A stretch of DNA of 64,000 bases, taken from assembly GCA_905205065.1 (NCBI GenBank), contig CAJLCI010000004.1, positions 35,683-99,682 on the forward strand. The letters run 5' to 3'. This DNA is from an uncultured Eubacteriales bacterium (GTDB lineage Bacteria; Bacillota; Clostridia; Oscillospirales; CAG-272). How positions within the stretch are numbered: the stretch's first letter is position 1; every line of letters begins with the position of its first letter. Positions 9,238 to 17,623 of this stretch are shown here, piece by piece. A program made the position numbers and the translations under genes. Below the pieces are notes generated by a model. That model ran no database searches and had not been told where the DNA came from. It worked only from the letters and a program-made list of their open reading frames with translations.

Positions 9238-9381
9238 ATGAAAAAGCTTATCAAAAAGAAAAGCAAAAAGCAGCTTAACATAATCCATTTATATGCATGG
9301 GAATCATCAGGTGGTGGTAATACCAATTGTACAAATAATGGTATCTGTTGCGGAAACGGCAATTGCTGCGGAAACACTTAA
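9238..9381 (+). CDS. Cys-rich RiPP precursor peptide (Clo7bot-like)
   Basis: A 47-residue peptide below usual gene-calling length. It has a perfect AAGGAG ribosome site 7-8 bases before the ATG. The leader is strongly basic (MKKLIKKKSKKQLNIIHLYA, 20 residues). A short acidic/Ser-Gly linker WESSGGG follows, then the core NTNCTNNGICCGNGNCCGNT with five cysteines (C31, C37, C38, C43, C44) and a repeated CCGN motif. It lies 50 bases after the ACP gene and directly before two ABC exporters. The ribosome site, basic-leader/Cys-Gly-Asn-core layout and neighbours make this the likely substrate of the maturase. The cleavage site is inferred to be at or near the Gly-Gly-Gly stretch. Confidence 0.85.
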   Translation: MKKLIKKKSKKQLNIIHLYAWESSGGGNTNCTNNGICCGNGNCCGNT

Positions 9382-9408
9382 ATTAATTTTTTACGCTTAA
9401 AATTCATT

Positions 9409-9444
9409 CCATATGAGTTGTCGCTGTACACCCAACTCATATGG
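9409..9444 (+). terminator. Hairpin after the precursor gene (partial terminator or RNA stabiliser)
   Basis: A perfect 12-bp stem CCATATGAGTTG (9409-9420) with 9433-9444 has a 12-nt loop and no good T-run. Such a hairpin just after a peptide gene can raise the precursor mRNA relative to the downstream exporter genes by partial termination or by blocking 3' decay. Confidence 0.55.
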
Positions 9445-9509
9445 GTTAAATTAAATTGCAATATTATATATATAAAATTAATATGTACCAAAAATAGGAT
9501 TATATAAGT

Positions 9510-11330
9510 ATGGAAACAATGAAAATCAGACTCAGAAGTGCCATTTGGGCATTACAGACCGAAATGAGTCGAAATATTAAGGGTTATATATCCTACACCC
9601 TGTTCAATATTATCTCGTCAACACTGGGTATCATCGCAACCGCATACACAGGAAAGCTTATTACGAACATCACAGGCAATCTTGAATCCGGAGGAGATAT
9701 TATTTTTTACGCAGCAATGCTGCTTGGCATCTTTGGATTGAGTGCTATTCAAAAAATGCTGAACGGCATTTACTGGAGATACAATCAGGATATAATCGTA
9801 CAAAACTACCGGATACGCAGCCAGAAAGAGTTGGTTCAGCTCAGCAAAAATATCAGCATTGAACTGTTTGACCGTCATGAATTTCAAGAAGAATACGGTC
9901 GGTTTTGCGGCTCATATACAAGTATGGATCAATTAGTTACAGGCAGTATCGGTATTTTCAGTCAGCTGTATTATCTTGTTGTTTCCGCAATATTAGTATT
10001 TCGTATACATTACTCGTTTACTGCAGTCAGTCTTGTTTTTTTGGTCATCGGTATTATATTGAGCCTTAAAACGGTAAAATATGATAACGACGCCCGTATA
10101 AAAGCAACCTTTGACAGCCGACTTGCATCATACTATGACGGAATGTTTGTAGGCATGAATAGAGATACCCGCTTATTGGATCTGACCGAGACTTTTATTG
10201 AAAGGTACAAAATACATAACCGAACAGCCACCGATATTACCAGAAAAGAATATAAGAAAAAAGATTCGTTAAATGCTTTTTCTTTCTACATTTTAAATAC
10301 AATTGCAAATTTGATTACGATTGTATTGGGGCTTTTTCTGATAAAGCGGGGAAAGCTTGAGATAGGTTTGTTTTACACTGCATGGTCGCTTTCAAGAAAC
10401 GTAATTTCCAATTCTCAGAATTTTCAGCGCGTAATCAGCTCTTTTGCGTCTTCTTTAAGCCGTTCTGCCGAAGCGTATGGGTTTTATAACAAATACATTC
10501 GCCGTAAACAAGAAAAAAACGATTGCTTTAAAGAAAACTCAACTCCGATAGAAATCAGGGAACTTTCTTTCAGCTATCAGGATAATACCGAGGTACTGCA
10601 TAATATAAACCTCCGTGTTAAGGACGGCGAGAGTATTGCTCTGGTGGGAGAAAACGGCTCAGGTAAATCAACTCTGATCAAATGCATACTTGGACTTTAT
10701 TCTCCTTCCAACGGTCAAGTTAAGCTTTTCGGAGGCGAGGCCTCAAAAATTCCTGAATCAGAAATTGGAAAGCGAATCGGAGTCACCTTTCAGGACTACA
10801 ACAATTATACGTTTTCCCTGCGCGAAAATGTGGGTCTCGGTGATTTGTCAAAGCTGTACGATGATGAAGCTATTAAAGACGCAATTCACAGAGCCGGAGC
10901 CGACGATGTGCTTGAACAATGCGGCGGTAGCCTTGATACTGTCCTTGACAGAAGCCTTGATACAAACGGAACTGCACTCTCCGGAGGACAGTGGCAAAAG
11001 TTAGCTCTGGCAAGAACATATCTTACAAAAAAAGATATTATGATTTTTGACGAGCCGGGAGCCGCTCTTGACCCTCTTACTGAATTACAGCAATTCGAAG
11101 AGATAAACAATATGATGAGGGGGAAGACCTCCATTTTAGTATCACACAGAATAGGATTCGCACGTATGGCAGACCGGATTATCGTCATGAAAGATGGTAA
11201 AATTGCGGAAGAGGGAGATCACAAGACTCTAATGGCAAAAAAAGGCGAATACTTCAATTTATTTTCTGCTCAAGAACAGTGGTACAAAAAGCAAGGTGGA
11301 AAGGATAAACTGCATTATGAAAAACAATAA
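9510..11330 (+). CDS. ABC exporter half-transporter (permease-ATPase fusion) of the RiPP locus
   Basis: A 606-residue half-transporter. The membrane domain with about six hydrophobic segments spans roughly 20-330, and the nucleotide-binding domain about 350-590. The latter has Walker A GENGSGKST, Q-loop TFQDYNNY, signature LSGGQWQKLALAR, Walker B DIMIFDEP and the H-loop SHR. There is no N-terminal C39 peptidase domain, so leader removal must be done by another enzyme (see the protease at 13168). It overlaps the second half-transporter by 14 bases and probably forms a heterodimer with it to export the mature peptide. The D-loop region GAALDP is canonical, and the Glu after the Walker B Asp is present. 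Confidence 0.93.
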   Translation: METMKIRLRSAIWALQTEMSRNIKGYISYTLFNIISSTLGIIATAYTGKLITNITGNLESGGDIIFYAAMLLGIFGLSAIQKMLNGIYWRYNQDIIVQNYRIRSQKELVQLSKNISIELFDRHEFQEEYGRFCGSYTSMDQLVTGSIGIFSQLYYLVVSAILVFRIHYSFTAVSLVFLVIGIILSLKTVKYDNDARIKATFDSRLASYYDGMFVGMNRDTRLLDLTETFIERYKIHNRTATDITRKEYKKKDSLNAFSFYILNTIANLITIVLGLFLIKRGKLEIGLFYTAWSLSRNVISNSQNFQRVISSFASSLSRSAEAYGFYNKYIRRKQEKNDCFKENSTPIEIRELSFSYQDNTEVLHNINLRVKDGESIALVGENGSGKSTLIKCILGLYSPSNGQVKLFGGEASKIPESEIGKRIGVTFQDYNNYTFSLRENVGLGDLSKLYDDEAIKDAIHRAGADDVLEQCGGSLDTVLDRSLDTNGTALSGGQWQKLALARTYLTKKDIMIFDEPGAALDPLTELQQFEEINNMMRGKTSILVSHRIGFARMADRIIVMKDGKIAEEGDHKTLMAKKGEYFNLFSAQEQWYKKQGGKDKLHYEKQ

Positions 11331-13140
11331 GAAAAAGAAAAGTTCGGTTTATCTACTGATTATTTTCCTCACTAAATGTATTCGTATTTCTATGAAAACA
11401 CCCAGAAATTGGTTTCAAGCTATCAGACTATGGATATTTTTTCTGCTTGAATATATATTCGCCGCCCTAAGTGCAACCTTTTACGAAAAGCTGTTTGAAG
11501 GCGCTTTGCAGATAGCCAACGGCGAATTTTTTCTCTATACTCTAACCTATGCCCTATCCGGTATTATGCTTCAAACGGCAGTTATCTATATTTTGAGAAG
11601 CCGCCGCAACTGCTGGGCAATGAAGCTGTCAAACGATATTGAGGACGAGCTCGATGCCTATCTTGACAGGCATTTCTGCAGAATATCTTATGAACACTAC
11701 AACAATCCTAAAGTATATGAAGACATCGCCTTAATTCAGGGAAATATAAAAGGAATGTTCTGTGATCTTTTTATCACTGAAAAATCTATGGCGTTATTCG
11801 GATCGGCTGCGGCTATTATAATTAACGCTGTAATCCTTCTACGCGTAAATGCATGGGTTGCTATATTGATTTTTCTCGGAAATCTAATTGGTATATGGCA
11901 GCGTTTTTATCAGGCAAAGCACAATTATTACAGGGAAATCGCAGACGTGTCAGAGCGCAGATGGAGTGCCTCATACTTTAACGTTATAGGCAACAGGCAG
12001 ACCGTTAAAGAGGTACGTTTTTTAGGTATTACCGACTATCTCTTCAAAGCATGGGAAAATATTACAAGAAAAATAGATCGCAGAACACGCAGACTTTCCG
12101 TAACCTACTCAATTTTTGATTTATGTCAAGCGCTGATATCAGGAGCTATAAATGTTGCGGCTCTGATTCTGACTGTATATCTGATTATCCAAGGGCAAAA
12201 TTCCGCACCGGAGTTTATTTTGGTATATTATGCTCAAGGCGCACTGCAGGGGCCTGCCGGCGATCTAATTAACTTTTTTGCCAATCTCCAGACTATAGGC
12301 AAATATACAGAAAAGTGGCTCTCCTTTGATCAATATCCAGACGAGGAATCCATCGGAAATGTTCCCCCTGAAAACGGCGGTATAAACAGAATAAGATTTG
12401 AAAATGTATCCTTTAAATACCCCGGAACCGAAAGGAGAGTTTTGAACAACATCAGTCTGTCAATCTTCGAAGGCGAAAAGATTGCGGTTGTAGGAAGAAA
12501 CGGAAGTGGAAAAACAACATTTGTCTCGCTTCTGAATCAGTTATATGAACCGACAGACGGAAAAATTTTTATCTGCAACACACCTGCAAAGTGTTGGAGA
12601 AAATATCTTCGCCGAAATAGTATGACGCTTTTTCAAGATTATCCCAGATATGAAAACACTATTCGCGACAATATAAAATTCGGAAATATCCGCCGTGAAA
12701 CAGACGAGCCCTTTCTGATATCATGCCTAAAAAAAGGTGGTTTTTATGATAAACTGCAAAAGCTGCCCGCCGGAATAGAAACTCCGGTCGGAACTTACTA
12801 TCCTGATGGCATAGAGCTTTCCGGAGGCGAATGGCAGAGATTGGCACTTTCCAGAGCGTGGGCAAGGGACAACGCGCAGTTGATGATTTTCGACGAGCCG
12901 ACTTCCGCTTTGGATGCTTTCGGAGAAAGCCTGGTTTACAAACAAATTCTCGCTCTGCTCGATGATACAAAAACGGCCGTTATAGTATCGCACCGTCTGA
13001 CTATTACGCCATATGTAGACCGAATTTTAGTATTTGATAATGGCGCAATCGTCGAAGACGGAAATCACGAGGAGCTTATGAAGATTGATAACGGAATATA
13101 CAGCGCTCTTTATAATGCGCAGGCTAATTTGTATAACTAA
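11317..13140 (+). CDS. Second ABC exporter half-transporter of the RiPP locus
   Basis: About 607 residues starting MKNNKKKKSSVYLL. The ATG at 11317 is preferred to an upstream GTG because GGAAAGGA lies at workable distance and the 14-base overlap implies translational coupling. A transmembrane domain is followed by an ATPase domain with Walker A GRNGSGKTT, Q-loop LFQDYPRY, signature LSGGEWQRLALSRAW, Walker B MIFDEPTSALD and H-loop SHR. The organisation parallels the preceding gene, so the two are most simply read as a heterodimeric peptide exporter. No peptidase domain is present. Confidence 0.92.
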   Translation: MKNNKKKKSSVYLLIIFLTKCIRISMKTPRNWFQAIRLWIFFLLEYIFAALSATFYEKLFEGALQIANGEFFLYTLTYALSGIMLQTAVIYILRSRRNCWAMKLSNDIEDELDAYLDRHFCRISYEHYNNPKVYEDIALIQGNIKGMFCDLFITEKSMALFGSAAAIIINAVILLRVNAWVAILIFLGNLIGIWQRFYQAKHNYYREIADVSERRWSASYFNVIGNRQTVKEVRFLGITDYLFKAWENITRKIDRRTRRLSVTYSIFDLCQALISGAINVAALILTVYLIIQGQNSAPEFILVYYAQGALQGPAGDLINFFANLQTIGKYTEKWLSFDQYPDEESIGNVPPENGGINRIRFENVSFKYPGTERRVLNNISLSIFEGEKIAVVGRNGSGKTTFVSLLNQLYEPTDGKIFICNTPAKCWRKYLRRNSMTLFQDYPRYENTIRDNIKFGNIRRETDEPFLISCLKKGGFYDKLQKLPAGIETPVGTYYPDGIELSGGEWQRLALSRAWARDNAQLMIFDEPTSALDAFGESLVYKQILALLDDTKTAVIVSHRLTITPYVDRILVFDNGAIVEDGNHEELMKIDNGIYSALYNAQANLYN

Positions 13141-13167
13141 TATGTATATTTAAAGGAACTTATAAAA

Positions 13168-14955
13168 ATGAAACATATTAAGATTATTGTCATTGATAGC
13201 GGTGCAGATATAAACCATCCGATTTTTAATAATTATAGCATTAAAACTTACATATATAATAAGATTCTCATAAGTGATACTGATACACCCAAAGATGCTC
13301 ACGGAACAGCAATATGTGGAATAATTGCCAAAGAATTTCCGAAATCGGAAATCATATCCATAAGACCACTATGCGAGAGTAGCGATTATAATGAGACACA
13401 TTTAATAAATATATTAAAATATATTTATGAAAACTTAGAAGCACATATCATAAATCTTAGTCTGGGCATAAATATATGTCACTTATATCATGAATTATAT
13501 AATATATGCAATAAATTAAAAGAAAAGGGAGTTATCATTATTTCAGCATTTGATAATTCTGGAGCCATATCATATCCAGCTGCTTTTGATAATGTAATAG
13601 GAGTAGCATCTGACAATAATTGCACAGAATGTAATGATTTCGGATACATTGAAAAAGACTTCGTTAATATTGTTGCTAAAGGAACTCCGCAAAGGGTTGC
13701 ATGGATTAATCCACAATATATGATGTTAGGCGGTAATAGCATAGCGTGCGCGCATGTAACGGCTCAAACTGCGAAATATATGAATTCCAGAATTCTTGGC
13801 TATGATGACATTCTGAAAGCTTTCTGCAGCAAATCTAAATTCACATATAAAAATAGTAATTTATCAAAAAATCAAAAACCTTTATTTCATATATCGAATG
13901 CTGCTCTATTTCCATTTAATAAAGAAATGCACAGTTTAATTCGATTTTCTGATACGCTCTCTTTTAAAATTGTAGACATATACGATACAAAATATTCCGG
14001 AACTGTAGGTTCCTCAACTACTTTACTTTTAAATGATAATTTCATACCTTCATTTACTATAAAGAATATTAATGATATTAACTGGAATAATTTTGATACA
14101 TTAATTATTGGACATTTGGGTGAGCTTTCTAATTTAATTGATAAAGATAACCTGCTTCGATCTATAATGCTCACTGCAAAAAAACACAATAAAAATTTAT
14201 TTCTATTTGACGATGTATCAAAATATGATATATTTGATCACTATACCATGTATGTTCCGCGTGTATGTAAAGAAGATGTCAACAATAACTATTTAGGTAT
14301 GCTTTATTATATCTCAAAGCCAGTATTAGGGATTTTCGGAACAAGCTCAAGGCAAGGAAAATTTACTTTGCAAATAACACTCAGAAATTTATTCATTAAT
14401 TCCGGATATAAAGTTGGTCAAATAGGAACAGAACCATCCTCAACCTTATTTGGCATGGACGAAGCTTATCCTATTGGATATAATAGTTCGGTTTATATTA
14501 ATGGAAAAGATGCAATTGTCTATCTTAATTCGGTTCTAAACAATTTGTGTAATAAAAACGATATTATAATTGTTGGGTCCCAATCCGGAACTATACCATA
14601 CGACATCGGTAATTTATGCCAATACACTTTATCACAGCATGAATTTATATCAGCGACGCAACCGGATGTCGCTGTATTATGCATTAATCCTTATGACGAC
14701 AAAAACTATATAAAAAGAACAATTACGTATATCGAGGCCACTGCAGATTGTAAAGTAATAGCCTTAGTCGTATTTCCAATGAGCTTTCCGGAAAATTGGT
14801 TGGGATATTTTGGAAAGAAAATCAAAATAAAAGAAAATGATTTTAATAAAATAAAAAAATGCTATGAAAATGAATTTAAAATTAACGTCTATAAACTCGG
14901 AGATGATAAGGATATACAAAAATTATATGAAAACATAATTAATTATCTGTCGTAA
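13168..14955 (+). CDS. Subtilisin-like (S8) protease fused to a C-terminal P-loop domain
   Basis: A 595-residue two-part protein. Residues 1-215 form a compact subtilase. Catalytic D10 is in IVIDSGADINHP, H45 in DAHGTAICGII, oxyanion N130 in FDNSG and S191 in GGNSIACAHVTA, so the triad is complete. No signal peptide is seen, so it should act in the cytoplasm, probably removing the precursor leader because neither exporter has a peptidase domain. From about residue 388 a second domain begins with GIFGTSSRQGKFTLQ, a P-loop-type motif (GTSxxxGK). Its layout resembles DUF1611/dethiobiotin-synthetase-like NTPases (IGTEPSSTLFGMD, then VGSQSGTIPYD). The central 220-385 region is unrecognised. GGAAC precedes the ATG. 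Confidence 0.82.
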   Translation: MKHIKIIVIDSGADINHPIFNNYSIKTYIYNKILISDTDTPKDAHGTAICGIIAKEFPKSEIISIRPLCESSDYNETHLINILKYIYENLEAHIINLSLGINICHLYHELYNICNKLKEKGVIIISAFDNSGAISYPAAFDNVIGVASDNNCTECNDFGYIEKDFVNIVAKGTPQRVAWINPQYMMLGGNSIACAHVTAQTAKYMNSRILGYDDILKAFCSKSKFTYKNSNLSKNQKPLFHISNAALFPFNKEMHSLIRFSDTLSFKIVDIYDTKYSGTVGSSTTLLLNDNFIPSFTIKNINDINWNNFDTLIIGHLGELSNLIDKDNLLRSIMLTAKKHNKNLFLFDDVSKYDIFDHYTMYVPRVCKEDVNNNYLGMLYYISKPVLGIFGTSSRQGKFTLQITLRNLFINSGYKVGQIGTEPSSTLFGMDEAYPIGYNSSVYINGKDAIVYLNSVLNNLCNKNDIIIVGSQSGTIPYDIGNLCQYTLSQHEFISATQPDVAVLCINPYDDKNYIKRTITYIEATADCKVIALVVFPMSFPENWLGYFGKKIKIKENDFNKIKKCYENEFKINVYKLGDDKDIQKLYENIINYLS

Positions 14956-14993
14956 ATACACCCATTATTAAGCAGAAAGACACGGTTTATATA

Positions 14994-15980
14994 ATGAAAA
15001 AGAAAATCGAACTTCCGTTAGCTTCGCCTGTTTACACCGTAAATCACGGGCAAGCTTTTTCATCTGCAATATTTTATGGAAATGACAGTATAAGAAATTG
15101 GTATCTCAACAATTCAATGGTCCTATCTGTCAGCGATCAGAACGTTAATGGTTACTTTACTCCGAATGTTGATATATGTCAGTCCGGTATCGGAGACAAT
15201 CCGTACATAGAACACAGACAATTACTGTTCGCCTTTCTTGACGGCTGCATAAACCGCATTATTAGAAATATGATTGACAAGGAATATTATGTTTACTTCG
15301 GAGCTGTTGATGACTACTTTATGAAAGGGAAATACGGATACCATACGAGACATTTCATGCATGACGGTATGATATGCGGCTATAATCAAGATAATATGAC
15401 TTATAGCGTATATGCATATGACTTTCATATGAGACTCAGAGTATTTCAGATGCCTCAGAGCTGTTTGGAAAGAGCGAGAAAATCAACCGAGAAAATGGGA
15501 ATGTGCGGTTTTGTAACTGCGATGAAACCCATATCTGTAACTGTAGAATTTGATCCATATATAGTAAAAACTAAAATTATTGATCATCTTGACCCTAAAC
15601 TAACAGACAACAATTTGGAATGTAATCATACAGCTTTCGGAATTATCACTCACAGATATATGTTAAAATATATTGATTTAATTTACGATACAGATCCCAA
15701 TTTGGTTTTTTTCGACATCAAACCATTTAAAATGATATATGAGCACAAGCAAATTATGCTTGAACGTATACAAAAGGTTGAGCAATATTTTGGTGTCGAC
15801 GACGTTATAAGTTGTAAATACAGTATCATCGCCGATAAAGCGAAACTTCTTTGGAGCTTAGCGTTGTATTATAAAAATACTCTTCATAAAAATAAGCTTA
15901 AGACAATGGCAGAGCTTATTGAATATATTGATTATTCGGAACAAGAACTTTTGACAAACCTTATCTCACTTTATCCATAA
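14994..15980 (+). CDS. Hypothetical RiPP-locus protein, BtrH-like acyl-transferase candidate
   Basis: A 328-residue cytoplasmic protein, last gene of the operon. Near the N-terminus, SPVYTVNHGQAFSSAIFYGN and IRNWYLNNSMVLSV resemble the opening of BtrH N-terminal (butirosin biosynthesis) domains, and YHTRHFMHDGMICGYNQD resembles their central H..L.YGYD segment. In butirosin assembly BtrH moves an acyl group from the carrier protein BtrI onto an amine. With the ACP-like protein at 8924, the inference is that this enzyme acylates the peptide or another amine. Candidate nucleophilic Cys residues are several and I cannot pick one. The similarity is by eye and weak, so hypothetical protein remains the safe label. 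Confidence 0.6.
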   Translation: MKKKIELPLASPVYTVNHGQAFSSAIFYGNDSIRNWYLNNSMVLSVSDQNVNGYFTPNVDICQSGIGDNPYIEHRQLLFAFLDGCINRIIRNMIDKEYYVYFGAVDDYFMKGKYGYHTRHFMHDGMICGYNQDNMTYSVYAYDFHMRLRVFQMPQSCLERARKSTEKMGMCGFVTAMKPISVTVEFDPYIVKTKIIDHLDPKLTDNNLECNHTAFGIITHRYMLKYIDLIYDTDPNLVFFDIKPFKMIYEHKQIMLERIQKVEQYFGVDDVISCKYSIIADKAKLLWSLALYYKNTLHKNKLKTMAELIEYIDYSEQELLTNLISLYP

Positions 15981-16009
15981 TAATATCGGTTATATTTTGT
16001 TAAAAATAC

Positions 16010-16039
16010 TTGACATAGAGCACTTATGTGTTATATAAT
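16010..16039 (+). promoter_or_regulatory. Promoter of the CNNM transporter leader
   Basis: TTGACA (16010-16015), 18-base spacer, TATAAT (16034-16039). About 190 bases separate it from the transporter start, leaving room for the leader ORF. Confidence 0.75.
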
Positions 16040-16073
16040 GATATTATATTTATATTCAAAAGGAGATGGTTTT

Positions 16074-16181
16074 GTGGATCCGCTTCCCCGAAGTTGCAGG
16101 TATATCACTGTTCGAGCGCCTTTAAGATACGGTAAATGTGTTTGGATTAGCTTATATCTTGTCGATGTCGATCTAAACTGA
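16074..16181 (+). CDS. Putative 35-residue leader peptide upstream of the CNNM transporter
   Basis: GTG start with AGGAG nine bases upstream, followed by 35 codons reading MDPLPRSCRYITVRAPLRYG then KCVWISLYLVDVDLN, stop TGA at 16179-16181. It lies between a strong promoter and the transporter gene, with no terminator hairpin between. The peptide is Arg/Pro-containing and evenly codon-used, not low complexity. It could be a regulatory upstream ORF whose translation senses ions or amino acids, or an independent small protein. No family recognised. Confidence 0.5.
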   Translation: MDPLPRSCRYITVRAPLRYGKCVWISLYLVDVDLN

Positions 16182-16236
16182 GTATACTATTTTAATCAAT
16201 TAACACATTTATTATATTTTGGAGGTTTAACTATAT

Positions 16237-17568
16237 ATGTCAGATATATTTCAACAGCTGCTTTTACAGATCATTTTAATTTTGCTCAACGCTTTTTTTG
16301 CCGCAACGGAAATTGCGGTCATATCATTGAACGAAAAAAGGATAAAAGCCAGAGCGGATGACGGTGACAAAAAGGCTGTAAAGATGTTGAAAATGATTGA
16401 AGAGCCTACGAGGTTTCTTTCAACCATACAAATCGGAATCACTCTTGCCGGATTTTTAGGCTCGGCATTTGCAGCGGATAATTTTGCCGAGCGTCTTTCA
16501 GGATTTATTATTAAAACATTCAGCATTCCGGAAATCCACGCAGGACTTATCAATACTGTAGCCGTAATAATCATAACGATTATTCTGTCATTTTTTACGC
16601 TTGTGCTCGGAGAACTTGTACCCAAGCGCATAGCGATGAAGCACAAGGAAAAACTTGCTGAAGCTGTATGCGGAATAATTTCCGTTCTCGCATCAGTTCT
16701 TAAGCCGATTATCTGGCTTCTTACCGTATCGACCAATGGAGTACTCCGACTTTTCGGCATTGACCCACATGACAAAGAAGAGCCGGTATCGGAAGAAGAT
16801 ATTGTTTTGATGCTTGATGCAGGTGCCGGAGACGGCTCCATTAATGAGAATGATATTGAATACATAAAAAACGTGTTCAAGCTCGATGGTATGACTGCAG
16901 AGGATGTTATGACCCCGCGCAGATCAATTGTTCTTGTTTCACAGGATGCCGAAAAAGAGGAAATATTAAAAACAATTGAAAAAGAGGGATATTCAAGAAT
17001 TCCTGTATATTCAGAAACCACGGACAATATCACCGGAATTTTATTTGCACGTGACTTCCTGCTGAAACACTCACGTCCGGATTTTAATATCGAACAGGCT
17101 ATGTTCCCTGCAACTTTTGTTCCCGAAACCGCCCACCTTGACTCCCTGTTTAAGGACATGCAGAAAGAACATAATCATATTGTAGTCGTTGTAAATGAAT
17201 ACGGTGAGACCGCCGGCATTGTTACAATGGAAGACATTCTGGAGGAAATCGTCGGAGAAATCTGGGACGAATGTGATGAAGCTATTGAAGATATTATAAA
17301 GCTTGATGATAATACCTATCTTGTGCGCTGTTCTACATTTATAGAAAATTTCTTTGATTTCTTTTCGATCGAACCAGAAGAAGACACCGATGCTACAACA
17401 GTAAACGGATGGATTACAGAGATTATCGGAGATATTCCCGAACAGGGACACTCTTTTGACTACAAAAATCTCACCATAACTATAACGAAAGCAGACGATC
17501 TTATGGCGCATGAGATCAATGTCAAAATAAACGAGAATAGTACAGATGTCCCGGAAGAAGCAACTTGA
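16237..17568 (+). CDS. CNNM/CorC (HlyC) family divalent-cation transporter-like protein
   Basis: A 443-residue protein with the standard layout. An N-terminal DUF21 membrane domain (about 1-190) has the opening LLNAFFAATEIAVISLNEKR and four hydrophobic segments. A CBS pair (about 200-325) has VMTPRRSIVLV, GYSRIPVYSE and IVTMEDILEEIVGEIWDE. The C-terminal CorC_HlyC domain runs about 345-430. Members are implicated in Mg2+/Co2+ efflux or its regulation; the older name haemolysin is misleading. GGAGG precedes the ATG. The transcript carries a leader ORF and ends at a clear terminator, so it is a single-gene unit. Confidence 0.93.
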   Translation: MSDIFQQLLLQIILILLNAFFAATEIAVISLNEKRIKARADDGDKKAVKMLKMIEEPTRFLSTIQIGITLAGFLGSAFAADNFAERLSGFIIKTFSIPEIHAGLINTVAVIIITIILSFFTLVLGELVPKRIAMKHKEKLAEAVCGIISVLASVLKPIIWLLTVSTNGVLRLFGIDPHDKEEPVSEEDIVLMLDAGAGDGSINENDIEYIKNVFKLDGMTAEDVMTPRRSIVLVSQDAEKEEILKTIEKEGYSRIPVYSETTDNITGILFARDFLLKHSRPDFNIEQAMFPATFVPETAHLDSLFKDMQKEHNHIVVVVNEYGETAGIVTMEDILEEIVGEIWDECDEAIEDIIKLDDNTYLVRCSTFIENFFDFFSIEPEEDTDATTVNGWITEIIGDIPEQGHSFDYKNLTITITKADDLMAHEINVKINENSTDVPEEAT

Positions 17569-17580
17569 TAACTTAATATA

Positions 17581-17620
17581 AAAAATGTGCGGCTGATTTT
17601 TTAGCCGCACATTTTTTATA
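17581..17620. terminator. Intrinsic terminator of the CNNM gene
   Basis: A 14-bp stem (17581-17594 with 17603-17616) with an 8-nt loop and a T-run. It is A-flanked on the other side, so it also serves the convergent minus-strand ABC permease gene ending at 17624. Confidence 0.92.
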
Positions 17621-17623
17621 TGC

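Noticed and set aside
11296..11316. GTG start for the second exporter
   Set aside because: The ATG at 11317 has a better ribosome site and family-like N-terminus.
16251..17159. Minus-strand 302-codon frame over the CNNM gene
   Set aside because: Ser/Ile-rich shadow with no ribosome site; the plus-strand frame has all family motifs.
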